Source of the DNA: Myxococcota bacterium
GTDB taxonomy: Bacteria; Myxococcota_C; UBA6777
NCBI GenBank assembly: GCA_023150835.1
Contig: JAKLKB010000012.1
Span: forward strand, 16,858-80,857
Length of the DNA: 64,000 nucleotides
Direction of reading: 5' to 3'
Position 1 is the stretch's first letter, and every line of letters begins with the position of its first letter. The translations under genes were made by a program, and so were the position numbers. Below are positions 53,838-62,588 of the stretch, one piece after another. The notes under the pieces are model-generated. The model had not been told where the DNA came from, ran no database searches, and worked only from the letters and a program-made list of their open reading frames with translations.

Positions 53838-54548
53838 ATGCTCTCTACCCTACGCATCCTTTTTCTCGGCCTTGTCCTTGGACTCCCTCAATGGGCCTTG
53901 GCCTCCACACAAGAACCCTTACAACTACTCAAAGATACACAGAAAAAGCTCAAAGCCATCTTGGATCGCAAGATCCCCAAAGAAGACAAAAAAGCCCGCG
54001 AAGCCCGCGACAACGAAATAAAATCACTCTTTCGGCCTTTTTTTGATTTCAAAAAACTCGCAAAAAAAGCCCTCCAAACCCACTGGGACAAGCTCAAACC
54101 CGAACAACACTCCGAATACCTCTTCTGGCTTGAAGCCCTCCTTGAAAATGTCTCCAGCCAAAACATCAACCCCGAAGAAGAAGAAAACGCTGACGAACCC
54201 CAGATCCAATACAAAAAACAAACTTTCCAAGACAACAACACCAAAGCCACCGTCTTTACAGAAGTTCGCGTCCCCCGAAAAAAGAAAAAAGGCAGCACCC
54301 AAAAACGCTGGCGAAAAATCAACGTCGATTGGCTCTTTTACCGCAACAACAACAAGTGGATGGTCGAAGACCTGATCACCAACGAAGAAAGCCTCGCTGA
54401 AAATTACCGCGAACAGTTCGACAAGATCATCAGCAAACACTCCTTCGCCGAACTGATCAAACGCCTCCAAAAACAAGTCAACAAACTGCGCGACAAAGAC
54501 GGACTCCCCGCCCTCTCCTACACCCCCAAAACCTCTTCCCCCGAATAA
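53838..54548 (+). CDS. MlaC/Ttg2-like periplasmic phospholipid-binding protein
   Basis: 236 residues. Signal peptide ending A-L-A-S before TQEPLQLLKDTQKKLKAILDRK. The MlaC-family pattern is clear: LFRPFFDFKKLAKKALQTHW, P-E-Q-H-S-E-Y-L-F-W, then ATVFTEVRVPRKKKKGSTQKR, W-L-F-Y-R-N-N-N-K-W-M-V-E-D-L-I, and a C-terminal helix E-L-I-K-R-L-Q. Such proteins shuttle phospholipids between membranes. CGGAG seven bases upstream of ATG 53838; the open frame further upstream overlaps tolC. mlaD/E/F are not in the window. Confidence 0.85.
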   Translation: MLSTLRILFLGLVLGLPQWALASTQEPLQLLKDTQKKLKAILDRKIPKEDKKAREARDNEIKSLFRPFFDFKKLAKKALQTHWDKLKPEQHSEYLFWLEALLENVSSQNINPEEEENADEPQIQYKKQTFQDNNTKATVFTEVRVPRKKKKGSTQKRWRKINVDWLFYRNNNKWMVEDLITNEESLAENYREQFDKIISKHSFAELIKRLQKQVNKLRDKDGLPALSYTPKTSSPE

Positions 54549-54599
54549 TCCGATCTATCCAACGAAATCCGCACACGGTGTGATCTCGGATCTCGTATC

Positions 54600-54722
54600 A
54601 TACGATATCCGTGTGATGTGTGATCGAAGGGTCGTGCGTAGACACCCGATTGTTGGGCAGCCACACCTGTCTGCCCCTACGTTTTGCGATCACACGCCCT
54701 GCGGATCTCGTATCACACGCTG
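54600..54722 (+). repeat. Dispersed intergenic repeat, copy 2
   Basis: Reads ATCCGTGTGATGTGTGATCG, TGCGTAGAC, CGATTGTTGGGCAGC, CACACCTGTCTGCCCCTAC, GCGGATCTCGTATCACACGC, matching 32078-32195 over its length with scattered changes. Its right end overlaps the stop codon (54713-54715) of the sigma-54 activator gene. Confidence 0.8.
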
Positions 54723-56362
54723 TCTTTGTCCTCCGAAGCTCCGCTCTCTTCGCCATCAGGCCCCTTTAACTTACGAAGCAACGTGTTTCGACCGATGCCA
54801 AGGACTCTTGCGCACTCGGTGCGATTTCCGTTGTAGCGTTGAAGCAAAAATTGGATGTAGCGGTTCTCCAACTCCCGCAACGTCGGCTCATCCTCAAAAG
54901 GATGCGCTGGCATCGACACTCGCGCAGGGGGCGTCGTGGGCCCAAGCAGCATCGACGAGGCCGACGAGATGCCCCGCCAAAACACCTCTTCTTCCTGATG
55001 TCCAACAGCAAACGGAGGCTTGGCTTCGGCCTCTTGGTCTTCGAGACTCGGTAGCATCAAACTTTGCAGCGTGATCACACCATCAGAGAAGATCACAGCG
55101 GATTCAAGGCAGTTTTCCAACTCGCGCACATTCCCGGGCCAATCGTACGAAAGCAAGCGTCGAAGGGCTTCTGGAGACAGGGTGCGCACATCCCGATGGT
55201 GCCGACGCGAAGCCGCATCAATAAAAAAGTTGATCAAGCGGATCAAGTCGTCTTTTCCGCGTGAACGCAGCGGCGGCATCTCGATCTGGACCACCCGCAG
55301 ACGATAATACAGATCTTCTCGAAATCGCCCCGCACGCACAAGCTGCTCAAGAGGCCGATTCGTCGCCGTTATAATGCGGATATCTGCTTTTTGCCGCTGT
55401 GACCCACCGACACGATGGTATGTGCGTTCTTGCAACAACGTCAGCAGCTTGCCTTGCATCAACGGAGGAAGATCGCCGATCTCATCAAGAAACAACGTCC
55501 CTCCCGACGCCATCTCGACTTTCCCTTTGTTGCTTGTGTGTGCGCCTGTGTACGCCCCGCGTTCGTGACCAAACAACTCGTTCTCGATCAGTCCTTCGGG
55601 CAACGTCGTGCAGTCCACTTGGATAAAAGGGCCGTTGTGCCGCGATGAATTGTGATGAAGCGCCCGCGCCACAAGACTCTTTCCTGTCCCGCTCTCTCCG
55701 CGCAAAAGCACCGTCGCATCGGTAGGAGCGACTCGACGGATCATCTGCAAGATCTCCCGCATCGAGGCCCCCTGCCCCACGAACATATTGATCCGATCTC
55801 CCAAAGGCAGCGGATCCACGACCTCTGTTGCGCCCATGTCGATCGATGGAACGTGTTCAGAGATCGGCAGATAGTTCGGCGCGTGTCCGATCGTCGTATC
55901 CCGCAACAGCGCAGACACTTCTTCCGCAAGCAACACAAAGCGTTCTTCGTCCGTTGCCGTAAAGATACCGTTCTGTTTATTCAGGAATTGCACCACACCG
56001 ATCAGCTTCTTTTGCGCGTCGTACAACGGACCTGACAGCATCGAAAGCGTGGTGTACCCCGTTTGCTGATCCACTTGTTGCCAAAATCGCTTGTCTTCTT
56101 GGCAGTATGGGATATTGACGAGCGCCCCCGTCCGCGCCACATACCCCGCGATCCCTTGATCGATCGGCACACGGATCTCTTTCATCTCAGGAAGATGCGC
56201 TGCCACGCTGATCAACTCGCTGCCTTGGGGGTTCAACAAAAAAATACTCGCCCGATCCGCTTCCAACATCGTCGCCATCTGATCCACGATGCTCTGCAAC
56301 AGCCGATCGGCCTGTAGTTCTTTGCGCAACACCGCCCACAATTCTTTGTGTAGGGCATTCAT
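54713..56362 (-). CDS. GAF-domain sigma-54-dependent transcriptional activator
   Basis: 549 residues. GAF sensor (about 15-165; QADRLLQSIVDQMATMLEADRASIFLL and V-P-I-D-Q-G-I-A-G-Y-V). AAA+ domain (about 205-430) with Walker A GESGTGKS, Walker B GGTLFLDEIGDL and the sigma-54 contact loop GAYTGA (consensus GAFTGA). C-terminal Fis-type helix-turn-helix (NRTECARVLGIGRNTLLRKL). It activates sigma-54 promoters in response to a small ligand sensed by GAF. I prefer ATG 56362 (AAGGGA eight bases upstream) over the GTG just before. Its targets cannot be identified from the window. Confidence 0.92.
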   Translation of the reverse strand: MNALHKELWAVLRKELQADRLLQSIVDQMATMLEADRASIFLLNPQGSELISVAAHLPEMKEIRVPIDQGIAGYVARTGALVNIPYCQEDKRFWQQVDQQTGYTTLSMLSGPLYDAQKKLIGVVQFLNKQNGIFTATDEERFVLLAEEVSALLRDTTIGHAPNYLPISEHVPSIDMGATEVVDPLPLGDRINMFVGQGASMREILQMIRRVAPTDATVLLRGESGTGKSLVARALHHNSSRHNGPFIQVDCTTLPEGLIENELFGHERGAYTGAHTSNKGKVEMASGGTLFLDEIGDLPPLMQGKLLTLLQERTYHRVGGSQRQKADIRIITATNRPLEQLVRAGRFREDLYYRLRVVQIEMPPLRSRGKDDLIRLINFFIDAASRRHHRDVRTLSPEALRRLLSYDWPGNVRELENCLESAVIFSDGVITLQSLMLPSLEDQEAEAKPPFAVGHQEEEVFWRGISSASSMLLGPTTPPARVSMPAHPFEDEPTLRELENRYIQFLLQRYNGNRTECARVLGIGRNTLLRKLKGPDGEESGASEDKDSV

Positions 56363-56667
56363 CACGAAAATCCCTTGTTTTCTCTAGAGTTGACTCGCTG
56401 TGGACAAGGCGTCGCAGCGCGTTTGTGTGCTATGTGTGCGCAGCCATCGCCCACCTGTCAAGGGGACAGATCCTTCGATTCCATGATTCCAAAAGGCGCA
56501 AAAAACACGGAGTTCAGCGCGGAGGGAGGAAAGAGTAGGTAGCCGACTTAACGGGGTAGCAAGAAAACTTCACACCATGATCCACCACCCAACGCGATTT
56601 ACACAATATCCGAGCGATGTACACAGCAAAGAAGAGTGCGTAGACGCCCTGTAATAGGGCAGCCGCA

Positions 56668-56931
56668 GGGGGCTGCCCCCATAGGCGTTAGGTGAAGCGG
56701 AGGAAAGCCCCCCACCCCGCCCTCCCCCGTGAACAGGGGAGGGAGCGAACGTCGGAAGCATCGGGGATTTTGTTTTTTCATGACGCACGCTGTATGCACG
56801 AAATGCAGACGCTGCCCGTTCCAACTTCCCCCCGTGAACGGGGGGATTGAGGGGGGGAGAAAAAAAAGGCGATCAAGACCGACTCTACGAGGTTTCCACC
56901 TTAACAAGGCGCGTATGGGGGCTGCCCCTAC
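56668..56931 (-). mobile_element. MITE-like non-coding element, copy B (about 264 bp, inverted)
   Basis: The reverse complement matches copy A (5504-5773) through most of its length: CGCGCCTTGTTAAGGTGGAA, GTTCACGGGGGGAAGTTGGA, CTCCCTCCCCTGTTCACGG, and the terminal GCCCCCATA-GGCGTTAGG. It is flanked on both sides by the halves of the dispersed 32.1/54.6-kb repeat (GCGTAGACGCCC...GGGCAGC on the left, CTGCCCCTAC...GGGCGGATTTCGTA on the right), suggesting insertion into the centre of that repeat. Confidence 0.6.
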
Positions 56932-57097
56932 ATCTTTACGATCGCACAACGGGCGGATTTCGTAGAAGAGGGTGTCTAACACAGCGATATCTTTTGGATA
57001 CGCATACATACTGGAGCCATCCGTAGGCAAAAAAGCCGTGTTCGCAAGCGTTCGAGCGGTAGATCTATTGGCTTTGAAAAAGGCTGCTCGTCCCATC

Positions 57098-57160
57098 TAT
57101 ACGGGGTCAAGGGAGCCGTGCTCCCTTGCGGGGCGTGGGGCAGCGCCCCACAAAAACAGT
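57098..57160 (-). repeat. Dispersed GC-rich hairpin repeat, copy at 57.1 kb
   Basis: CGGGGTCAAGGGAGCCGTGC, TCCCTTGCGGGGCG and TGGGGCAGCGCCCCAC. This is the inverted orientation of the copy at 50618-50690. Confidence 0.85.
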
Positions 57161-57253
57161 TCAACTGCGTAAGTTATCCAACGGGTGCTTAGAACGTGCT
57201 AGAGCGACACCGATCGCAGCGCCCCACAAAAACAGTTCAACTGCGTAAGTTAT
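57141..57253 (+). repeat. 37-bp duplication with 39-bp spacer at the MBL gene stop codon
   Basis: CAGCGCCCCACAAAAACAGT followed by TCAACTGCGTAAGTTAT occurs at 57141-57177 and again at 57217-57253, identical over 37 bp. The second copy includes the stop codon (TTA on the plus strand, 57250-57252) of the MBL-fold gene. Confidence 0.95.
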
Positions 57254-58137
57254 ATCTGGAGGGATAACCGAGAAGACAACGAAGCCGAAGAAAAACTCTT
57301 GGTGGAAAAGGACATCTGCAATTGATCACGGGCATTTTCGACGGCGACTTCGCCATTGGCTGCTTTTTGTGCGATCACCAACTTTTGATCGAGCTTTTCG
57401 TCGGTGTGTGTGGGGTCGTGATGCGTCAACATCAGATGCAAGACGCCTGCTTCTTTCGCCACAGCAACCGCATCCAACGGCGTCGAATGCCCAAAGCCAA
57501 CGCGGTTTTTGTAGTCTTCGGGAAAATATTGCGAATCCATAACCAACAGATCGGCTCCTTGCGCCAACTGCACCAATTCTTTGCGCGAGCCGCGCTGCAC
57601 TTCGACATCTCCCGATAGCACGATGCTCCGACCGCGATAATCAAGGCGATACGCTGTGTTTCCGGGCGAGTGACACAGTTCGCACCAACGGATCGTCAAC
57701 TCTCCTAGCTGCGCCTCCCCTTGCTGCGGGATATCCTTGAACATTAGCTGTGATGGCATGATATCGAGGCCCACAGGGAATGTGGGTTGTGTCATCTGCC
57801 GCGAGATCACGTCCCGCATCGTCGCACCGCTTCGAGGCGTCGCCCAAAACGAATAACGCCCCGCTGGATGAAAGAATGGCCCAAAGAACGGGAACCCTTG
57901 GATGTGATCCCAGTGCATATGCGTCTGCAAAAACAGCGCTTCATAGCTCCGACCGCTCCAGTTCTTCCCCAACTCTGTCAGTCCTGTCCCACAATCGACG
58001 ATCACGCGCTTGGGCGTGTCTTCTTCGGCATCTTCAAACGACAACTCGACGCAGGTCGTCGCCCCGCCGTAACGCTGGAACTCTGGACCCGAAACAGGGA
58101 TGCTGCCGCGTGTTCCCCACAGGGTAAGCGTGATCAT
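57250..58137 (-). CDS. MBL-fold metallohydrolase
   Basis: 295 residues. The fold begins at once with ITLTLWGTRGSIPVSG and R-Y-G-G-A-T-T-C-V-E-L, a pattern of the PhnP/RNase Z-like branch. The dinuclear zinc motif H-M-H-W-D-H is at residues 73-78. Later metal ligands sit in a C-H-S-P-G-N-T-A-Y segment, S-G-D (Asp) and the D-S-Q-Y-F-P-E-D-Y region, with a final T-H-H-D-P. Substrate unknown (a phosphodiester is likely for this branch). The ATG at 58137 has GGAGG with five bases spacing; an in-frame ATG at 58170 has a poorer site (AAGGGGG) and would add 11 residues. Confidence 0.82.
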   Translation of the reverse strand: MITLTLWGTRGSIPVSGPEFQRYGGATTCVELSFEDAEEDTPKRVIVDCGTGLTELGKNWSGRSYEALFLQTHMHWDHIQGFPFFGPFFHPAGRYSFWATPRSGATMRDVISRQMTQPTFPVGLDIMPSQLMFKDIPQQGEAQLGELTIRWCELCHSPGNTAYRLDYRGRSIVLSGDVEVQRGSRKELVQLAQGADLLVMDSQYFPEDYKNRVGFGHSTPLDAVAVAKEAGVLHLMLTHHDPTHTDEKLDQKLVIAQKAANGEVAVENARDQLQMSFSTKSFSSASLSSRLSLQI

Positions 58138-58731
58138 CGTTTCCTCCGTTGGGTGGCTCGTATGACTCATGACAGCCCCCTTCTTTTCGTTACAGGTAAA
58201 CCGCTTCGACGGTAAGTGGTTTGGCATAAAAGCAAACAAAATGCCGACTTCTGCCATTCTGTCCAAAAGCAGCTTATCTTCAAAGGCAAACAAGAATTCA
58301 CTTTCTTTTTGTGCAGATCCTCAACGTGCCCATACGATCCGTTTTGGAACACCTCTGCCTCCTTCTGCGATCCGTTTTGGATCACTTCGCCCGCCTCTCG
58401 GCCTGCGCGTCCCATCTTGGATCGCACGTTCAGCCTACGTTTTCTCATTTCGAGAACATCTCGCCGCTCGCTGCTTGTACGCACTCACCCAACAAAAAAC
58501 GGCAACATAGATCACGCTGATGCTTGAGCAAGCAAACAGCATAAAACAACCGATGCAAAAAAAACAAGACGGGTTCAGTACGCCGCCGCAAAAAGCCGCT
58601 CAACACATTGCCCACAAAGACTTTTTTTTTGTGTGTCTCAAGATGGGATAGGCGTACAAAGAGGAAAGAGGAACAGGAAACAGGAAAGAACGAGCCGATC
58701 AAGAAGCAGACAGATCACGCAAACAAGCGGG
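58138..58731. other. Intergenic region between two minus-strand genes
   Basis: About 590 bp. I see no convincing gene; a GCGATCCGTTTTGGA-type string is directly repeated near 58335 and 58368 (33 bp apart). A promoter for the MBL gene should lie in its left part. Confidence 0.4.
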
Positions 58732-61104
58732 TCAAGGAGCGCGGCATCCTTCGCGGGTACAAAGTCCCAAAAAGTCTGTCGAAACGCACTTACGGACATA
58801 ACCACACACACAAGCGGGCGGATCGCCGCAGATACCCAACGTGCAACCCTCATCCGGCGGTTGATTGCACGTCCGACAAGCCCCCGACGAACATTGCCAA
58901 CCGACGCTGCACAGGTTCCCTTCGTCGGTCGTCCCGTCGCAATCGTCATCCAGACCGTTGCAGGTCTCACCTCGTGAAAAGGTGATCTGAACGCATTGCA
59001 GGCTACCGCTGCGGCATTCGAGACGCCCTGTCGCACAGATCCCACGAAGATTCGTCAACGGACAAGAGGCCCCTCCGCCCGGATTGTTTTCATCCACAAC
59101 GCCATCGCAATCGTTGTCTTGGCTGTCGCACACTTCGGTGGATGGCAGGGTCTGGTTGGTACAAGGCCCCCAGCGGCCTGAGACACAGATCTGCGTACCG
59201 CTGCGGCAGTTTCCGCGATTGAGTGTGCCCGAAGGCCCCGTATAACAAGAGCGGCTTTGGCCCGGGACACACTCGCAGGGCGGATCTTCGTCGATCTGGC
59301 CGTTGCAGTTGTTGTCTTTCCCATCGCCGCAAACTTCGGTGACAGGCTGATTCTTGGAGAGACACGCCAATTGGCCGTTGACGCAAGCTTGCGAGCCTGC
59401 TTTGCACTCGCCCAGTTTGCCCGAGACATCGCAGTTTCGGCCTTTTTCGGGAAAGTCATCATCGACGGTCCCATCGCAGTTATCATCCAAGCCGTTGCAG
59501 ATCTCGTTGGTGGCTTGTTTGTTGGCGACACAAGCAAATGTCCCTCCGACGCAGCGCAGCGCACCGTCTCGACAGATCCCCTGCCCTGTGGTCAGGCAAG
59601 CGATCCCGGGGACGATCCCGTCATCCACTTGGCCGTTGCAATCGTTGTCTTTGTTGTCGCACACCTCCGCCGAAGCAAGCACACTGCCTGTACAGGCCGC
59701 CCATTGGGCATTTTGGCAGATCTGCGTGCCATCTTTGCACTCACCTTTTCCGCGATTGGCCGCAGGCCCCCCGAAACAAGGCTGAGACAGCGCGCTCGTA
59801 GTGGTGGGCTGGTTGTCGACTTGCCCGTCACAATCGTTATCCAAGCCATCGCAGATCTCGATCCCGGGGGCGACTTCGCCTTGGCAGGCTTGCCAACGAC
59901 CGAGCTTACATTCTTGTGCGCCCGCTTTGCAGATACCGAGGCATTGAAACGCGCCGTTGCTATCGGCCTTGCAACCGAGGCTTCCTGCGTAGCAGGGTCG
60001 CGAAAGCGAAAGCTGGCTTCCGCGTTGGTTGTCGATCTGTCCGTCGCAGTCGTCATCTAAACCGTTGCAAGACTCTTCTATCGGCGTGATCTCTCCTTGG
60101 CAAGCCCCCCATTGCCCACCAACGCATCGCTTTGTCCCTGACTTACATTCGCCCTTCTTCTCGGTCTCTGCGGGGCCGCTATAACAGCTTTGTACCAACG
60201 GGCGGTTCGGATCTTGTGGATCGTTGTCGATATTCCCGTCGCAATCGTTGTCTTTGCCGTCGCAATCCTCGATCGTCGGCTGTGTTTGCTGTTGGCAAGC
60301 GCTGTCTTCTTCCCACTTGCCTTCGCGGCAAAGCACAAAGCCATCCTTACATTCGCCCTTGCTTCGGGTATTGGCGGGGCCGTTATAACAGGGCTTTTGC
60401 AAGGGCTTTTGTTCGCCTTTGATGTTGTCGATCTTCCCGTCGCAATCGTTGTCTTTGCCGTCGCACACTTCTTCGGCGGGTTTGACCTCGCCTTCGCAGT
60501 CCGTCCACACGCCGCTTTTGCAACGCTGGATGCCTTTTTTGCACTCCCCTTCGCTGCTTTCGCCGCAAGCACGGGTCTCTTCGGGCTGACAGCAGTTCGG
60601 CACGCCTTCGTCGATCGTACCATCGCAGTTGTTGTCTTTTCCGTCGCAGACCTCGGCTTCGGGTTCTTTCGAGCCGATGCACTTGTCCCACAAACCCGCA
60701 ACACAACGCTGTATCCCTTCGACACATTCGCCGCGCTGGATGCCGCATTTCCGCTCTTTTCCGTCAAGACAGACGCAGTTTTCTTCGTCGATCTTCCCGT
60801 CGCAGTTGTCGTCTTTCCCGTTGTCACAGATCTCTCGGCGTCCCGGATAGACCGAAGGATCGTTGTCATCGCAGTCTTTGTTGCGCGAAAAGCCGTCTCC
60901 GTCGTTGTCCGCTTTCAAGCACTTTCCGTCTTGGCAGATCTGTTCGTTGGTGCATTGGCTGTCGTCTTCGCACTGATAAGTCTTGACGCTTGGCGCGTTG
61001 TCGCAAGCCGAGAGCAGCGCAGGCAAACAACACAGCCCGACGAGGATACACCAGCGCATCCTTCCCAATAAACGCAAAAAAGAAGGTCTCGGATATCCTG
61101 CCAT
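58732..61104 (-). CDS. MopE-like lipoprotein with eleven DNDCDG-type metal-binding motifs
   Basis: 790 residues. Lipoprotein signal peptide (L-L-S-A-C near residue 36). Soon after comes DNDGDGFSRNKDCDDNDP, a thrombospondin-3-like calcium motif. Eleven units of about 50-60 residues follow, each with C-(D/N)-x-x-D-(N/D)-(N/D)-C-(D/N)-G-x-(I/V/T)-D-(E/N/D) and further Cys pairs (GECK-G-x-x-x-C-x-x-G-x-W). The motif is the putative copper/metal-binding motif of MopE and many myxobacterial surface proteins. A Cys-rich tail ends the protein. Surface-exposed calcium or copper binding is inferred. AAGGAG precedes ATG 61104; the open frame upstream of it is not family-like. Confidence 0.85.
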   Translation of the reverse strand: MAGYPRPSFLRLLGRMRWCILVGLCCLPALLSACDNAPSVKTYQCEDDSQCTNEQICQDGKCLKADNDGDGFSRNKDCDDNDPSVYPGRREICDNGKDDNCDGKIDEENCVCLDGKERKCGIQRGECVEGIQRCVAGLWDKCIGSKEPEAEVCDGKDNNCDGTIDEGVPNCCQPEETRACGESSEGECKKGIQRCKSGVWTDCEGEVKPAEEVCDGKDNDCDGKIDNIKGEQKPLQKPCYNGPANTRSKGECKDGFVLCREGKWEEDSACQQQTQPTIEDCDGKDNDCDGNIDNDPQDPNRPLVQSCYSGPAETEKKGECKSGTKRCVGGQWGACQGEITPIEESCNGLDDDCDGQIDNQRGSQLSLSRPCYAGSLGCKADSNGAFQCLGICKAGAQECKLGRWQACQGEVAPGIEICDGLDNDCDGQVDNQPTTTSALSQPCFGGPAANRGKGECKDGTQICQNAQWAACTGSVLASAEVCDNKDNDCNGQVDDGIVPGIACLTTGQGICRDGALRCVGGTFACVANKQATNEICNGLDDNCDGTVDDDFPEKGRNCDVSGKLGECKAGSQACVNGQLACLSKNQPVTEVCGDGKDNNCNGQIDEDPPCECVPGQSRSCYTGPSGTLNRGNCRSGTQICVSGRWGPCTNQTLPSTEVCDSQDNDCDGVVDENNPGGGASCPLTNLRGICATGRLECRSGSLQCVQITFSRGETCNGLDDDCDGTTDEGNLCSVGWQCSSGACRTCNQPPDEGCTLGICGDPPACVCGYVRKCVSTDFLGLCTREGCRAP

Positions 61105-61321
61105 GAGTTGCTCCTTCGTGTTGCAAAAAAGCGGGGAACCGTTCAAAGACCAAAGTCTACGCCATCTCAAAAGATTTTTCCAGAACACATCCATCCTCAA
61201 AAGCGCCACATCCCCAAACAGACCAGCACAGCCGCTTTTTGGTCTCGTGTGGGTGGACAAAACCAGCCGATTGCGATACAACCAACCCCTTTGGAGCGAA
61301 TGAAAAACAGGAGCATGGTCG

Positions 61322-62302
61322 ATGTCGAGAGTTGAACAGATCCCTCGCCAATGGCGGATACTCAAACGTTTGGAAGCCCACCGTTTCGGACTGACCGCTG
61401 CCGATCTCGCAGAAGTCGAAGAATGTCCGATCCGCACCATCTACCGAGACCTCGCCGACTTGGAAGAAGCGGGCTTCCCCCTCGTCCAAGAAAAACGCGG
61501 CAAAAGTTCGTTGTGGAAGTTGGCCTTCCTCAAAAACGGCCCTCAGATCCCTTTCGAGTTTAGCGAGATCTACGCTCTGCTGTTGAGCCGAAGCCTGATG
61601 CGCTTGCTCGAAGGCACCGAGTTTTTCGAGTCGATCAACTCGGTCTTTGAAAAGGTCCGTTCCACCCTCCCCCCCGGCGTCCTCGAACACCTCGAACAGT
61701 TTGAATCCAAGGTCTTTGTCCGCCAAAACCGCAGTCAAGTCGCCTCGCGCTTTTCCGCCTTCCTCCCGATCATCAACAAAGCCCTCGAAGTCTCCGAGAC
61801 TTTGGAGATGGTGTACTTTACCCCGGGCAAAAATGAAAACACCACCCGCCAACTCGATCCCTATCGCTTGTGGATTCAAGACGGCGTGATGTATCTGATC
61901 GGCTTTTGCCATCTACGCCGCGATATCCGCACCTTCAACCTGTCGCGCATCCGCGAACTCAAACCCACAGGCCAAAAATTCGACGAAGACGAAACCTTCG
62001 ATATCGAAGCCTACCTCGCTGGCGGCTTTCGTGTCATGACGGGCGATATCATGGATATCTCTGTGCGCTTTGACCCCGATGTCCGCCACCTCGCCGAAGA
62101 ACGCATCTGGCACGATACCCAAGAGATCATCGAAGAACCCAACGGCAGTGTCCTCTTGCGCTTCCGCGCCTCTGGACTCGTCGAGATCAAAAGCTGGCTC
62201 CTCGCCTTCGGACCCCGCGTCGAAGTCCTCGAACCCAAAGCACTCCGCGACGCCGTCATCGAAGACCTCCGCAAATCTTTCGACCGCTACAATCTCTCCT
62301 AA
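61322..62302 (+). CDS. WYL-domain transcriptional regulator
   Basis: 326 residues. The N-terminal winged-helix (about 1-60; TAADLAEVEECPIRTIYRDLADLEEAGFPL) matches HTH_11/DeoR-type regulators. The WYL region lies around 165-245 (LDPYRLWIQDGVMYLIGFCHLRRDIRTFNLSRIREL; the core WYL triplet is changed to M-Y-L). A WCX-like C-terminal part follows. WYL proteins often sense nucleic acid or nucleotide ligands and are linked to DNA damage or defence. The ATG has AGGAG upstream at a somewhat long spacing. Followed by a decayed restriction-modification-type gene, which fits a defence context. Confidence 0.88.
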   Translation: MSRVEQIPRQWRILKRLEAHRFGLTAADLAEVEECPIRTIYRDLADLEEAGFPLVQEKRGKSSLWKLAFLKNGPQIPFEFSEIYALLLSRSLMRLLEGTEFFESINSVFEKVRSTLPPGVLEHLEQFESKVFVRQNRSQVASRFSAFLPIINKALEVSETLEMVYFTPGKNENTTRQLDPYRLWIQDGVMYLIGFCHLRRDIRTFNLSRIRELKPTGQKFDEDETFDIEAYLAGGFRVMTGDIMDISVRFDPDVRHLAEERIWHDTQEIIEEPNGSVLLRFRASGLVEIKSWLLAFGPRVEVLEPKALRDAVIEDLRKSFDRYNLS

Positions 62303-62317
62303 CCTCTTGGATTGTTG

Positions 62318-62380
62318 GTTATGGGGCGCTGCCCCATGCCCCGCCATAGAGCGCGGCTCCCTTGACCCCGTGTTGGCGAA
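62318..62380 (+). repeat. Dispersed GC-rich hairpin repeat, copy at 62.3 kb
   Basis: GGGGCGCTGCCCCATGCCCC, then a GAGCGCGGCTC stem and CCCTTGACCCCG. Same layout as at 50618-50690 with changes in the second stem. It lies 16 bp after the WYL gene stop. Confidence 0.8.
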
Positions 62381-62588
62381 GAGATCATCGTTTTCCATAC
62401 AGACGACTCTCTCGCTTGAAATCGCTGGAACGACGGGGATGATCCATCCACGTTGTTCCTCTCTGCTCCACTTCATTCCAATCCGCAGGACGCGATCATG
62501 GACGAGATCAGCCACAAAAAATCCATCATCCGAGCACTTCAGTCTTTTCAGACGTCTTCCTTCCGAGAAGCCTCTTTCGGCTTCTTTC

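Larger units (their letters stand above)
56363..57249. other. Intergenic region rich in repeats
   Basis: About 890 bp with no credible gene: two halves of the dispersed repeat, the MITE-like element, the GC-rich hairpin repeat and the 37-bp duplication near the next stop codon. Confidence 0.6.

Noticed and set aside
58167-58484. 105-residue minus-strand frame with an EVxQNGS repeat
   Set aside because: Short, no family pattern, and its N-terminal part overlaps intergenic sequence with no good ribosome-binding site.
60190-61071. 293-residue plus-strand frame with VVDLPVAIVVF repeats
   Set aside because: Antisense to the DNDCDG repeats; its periodicity is a reflection of them.
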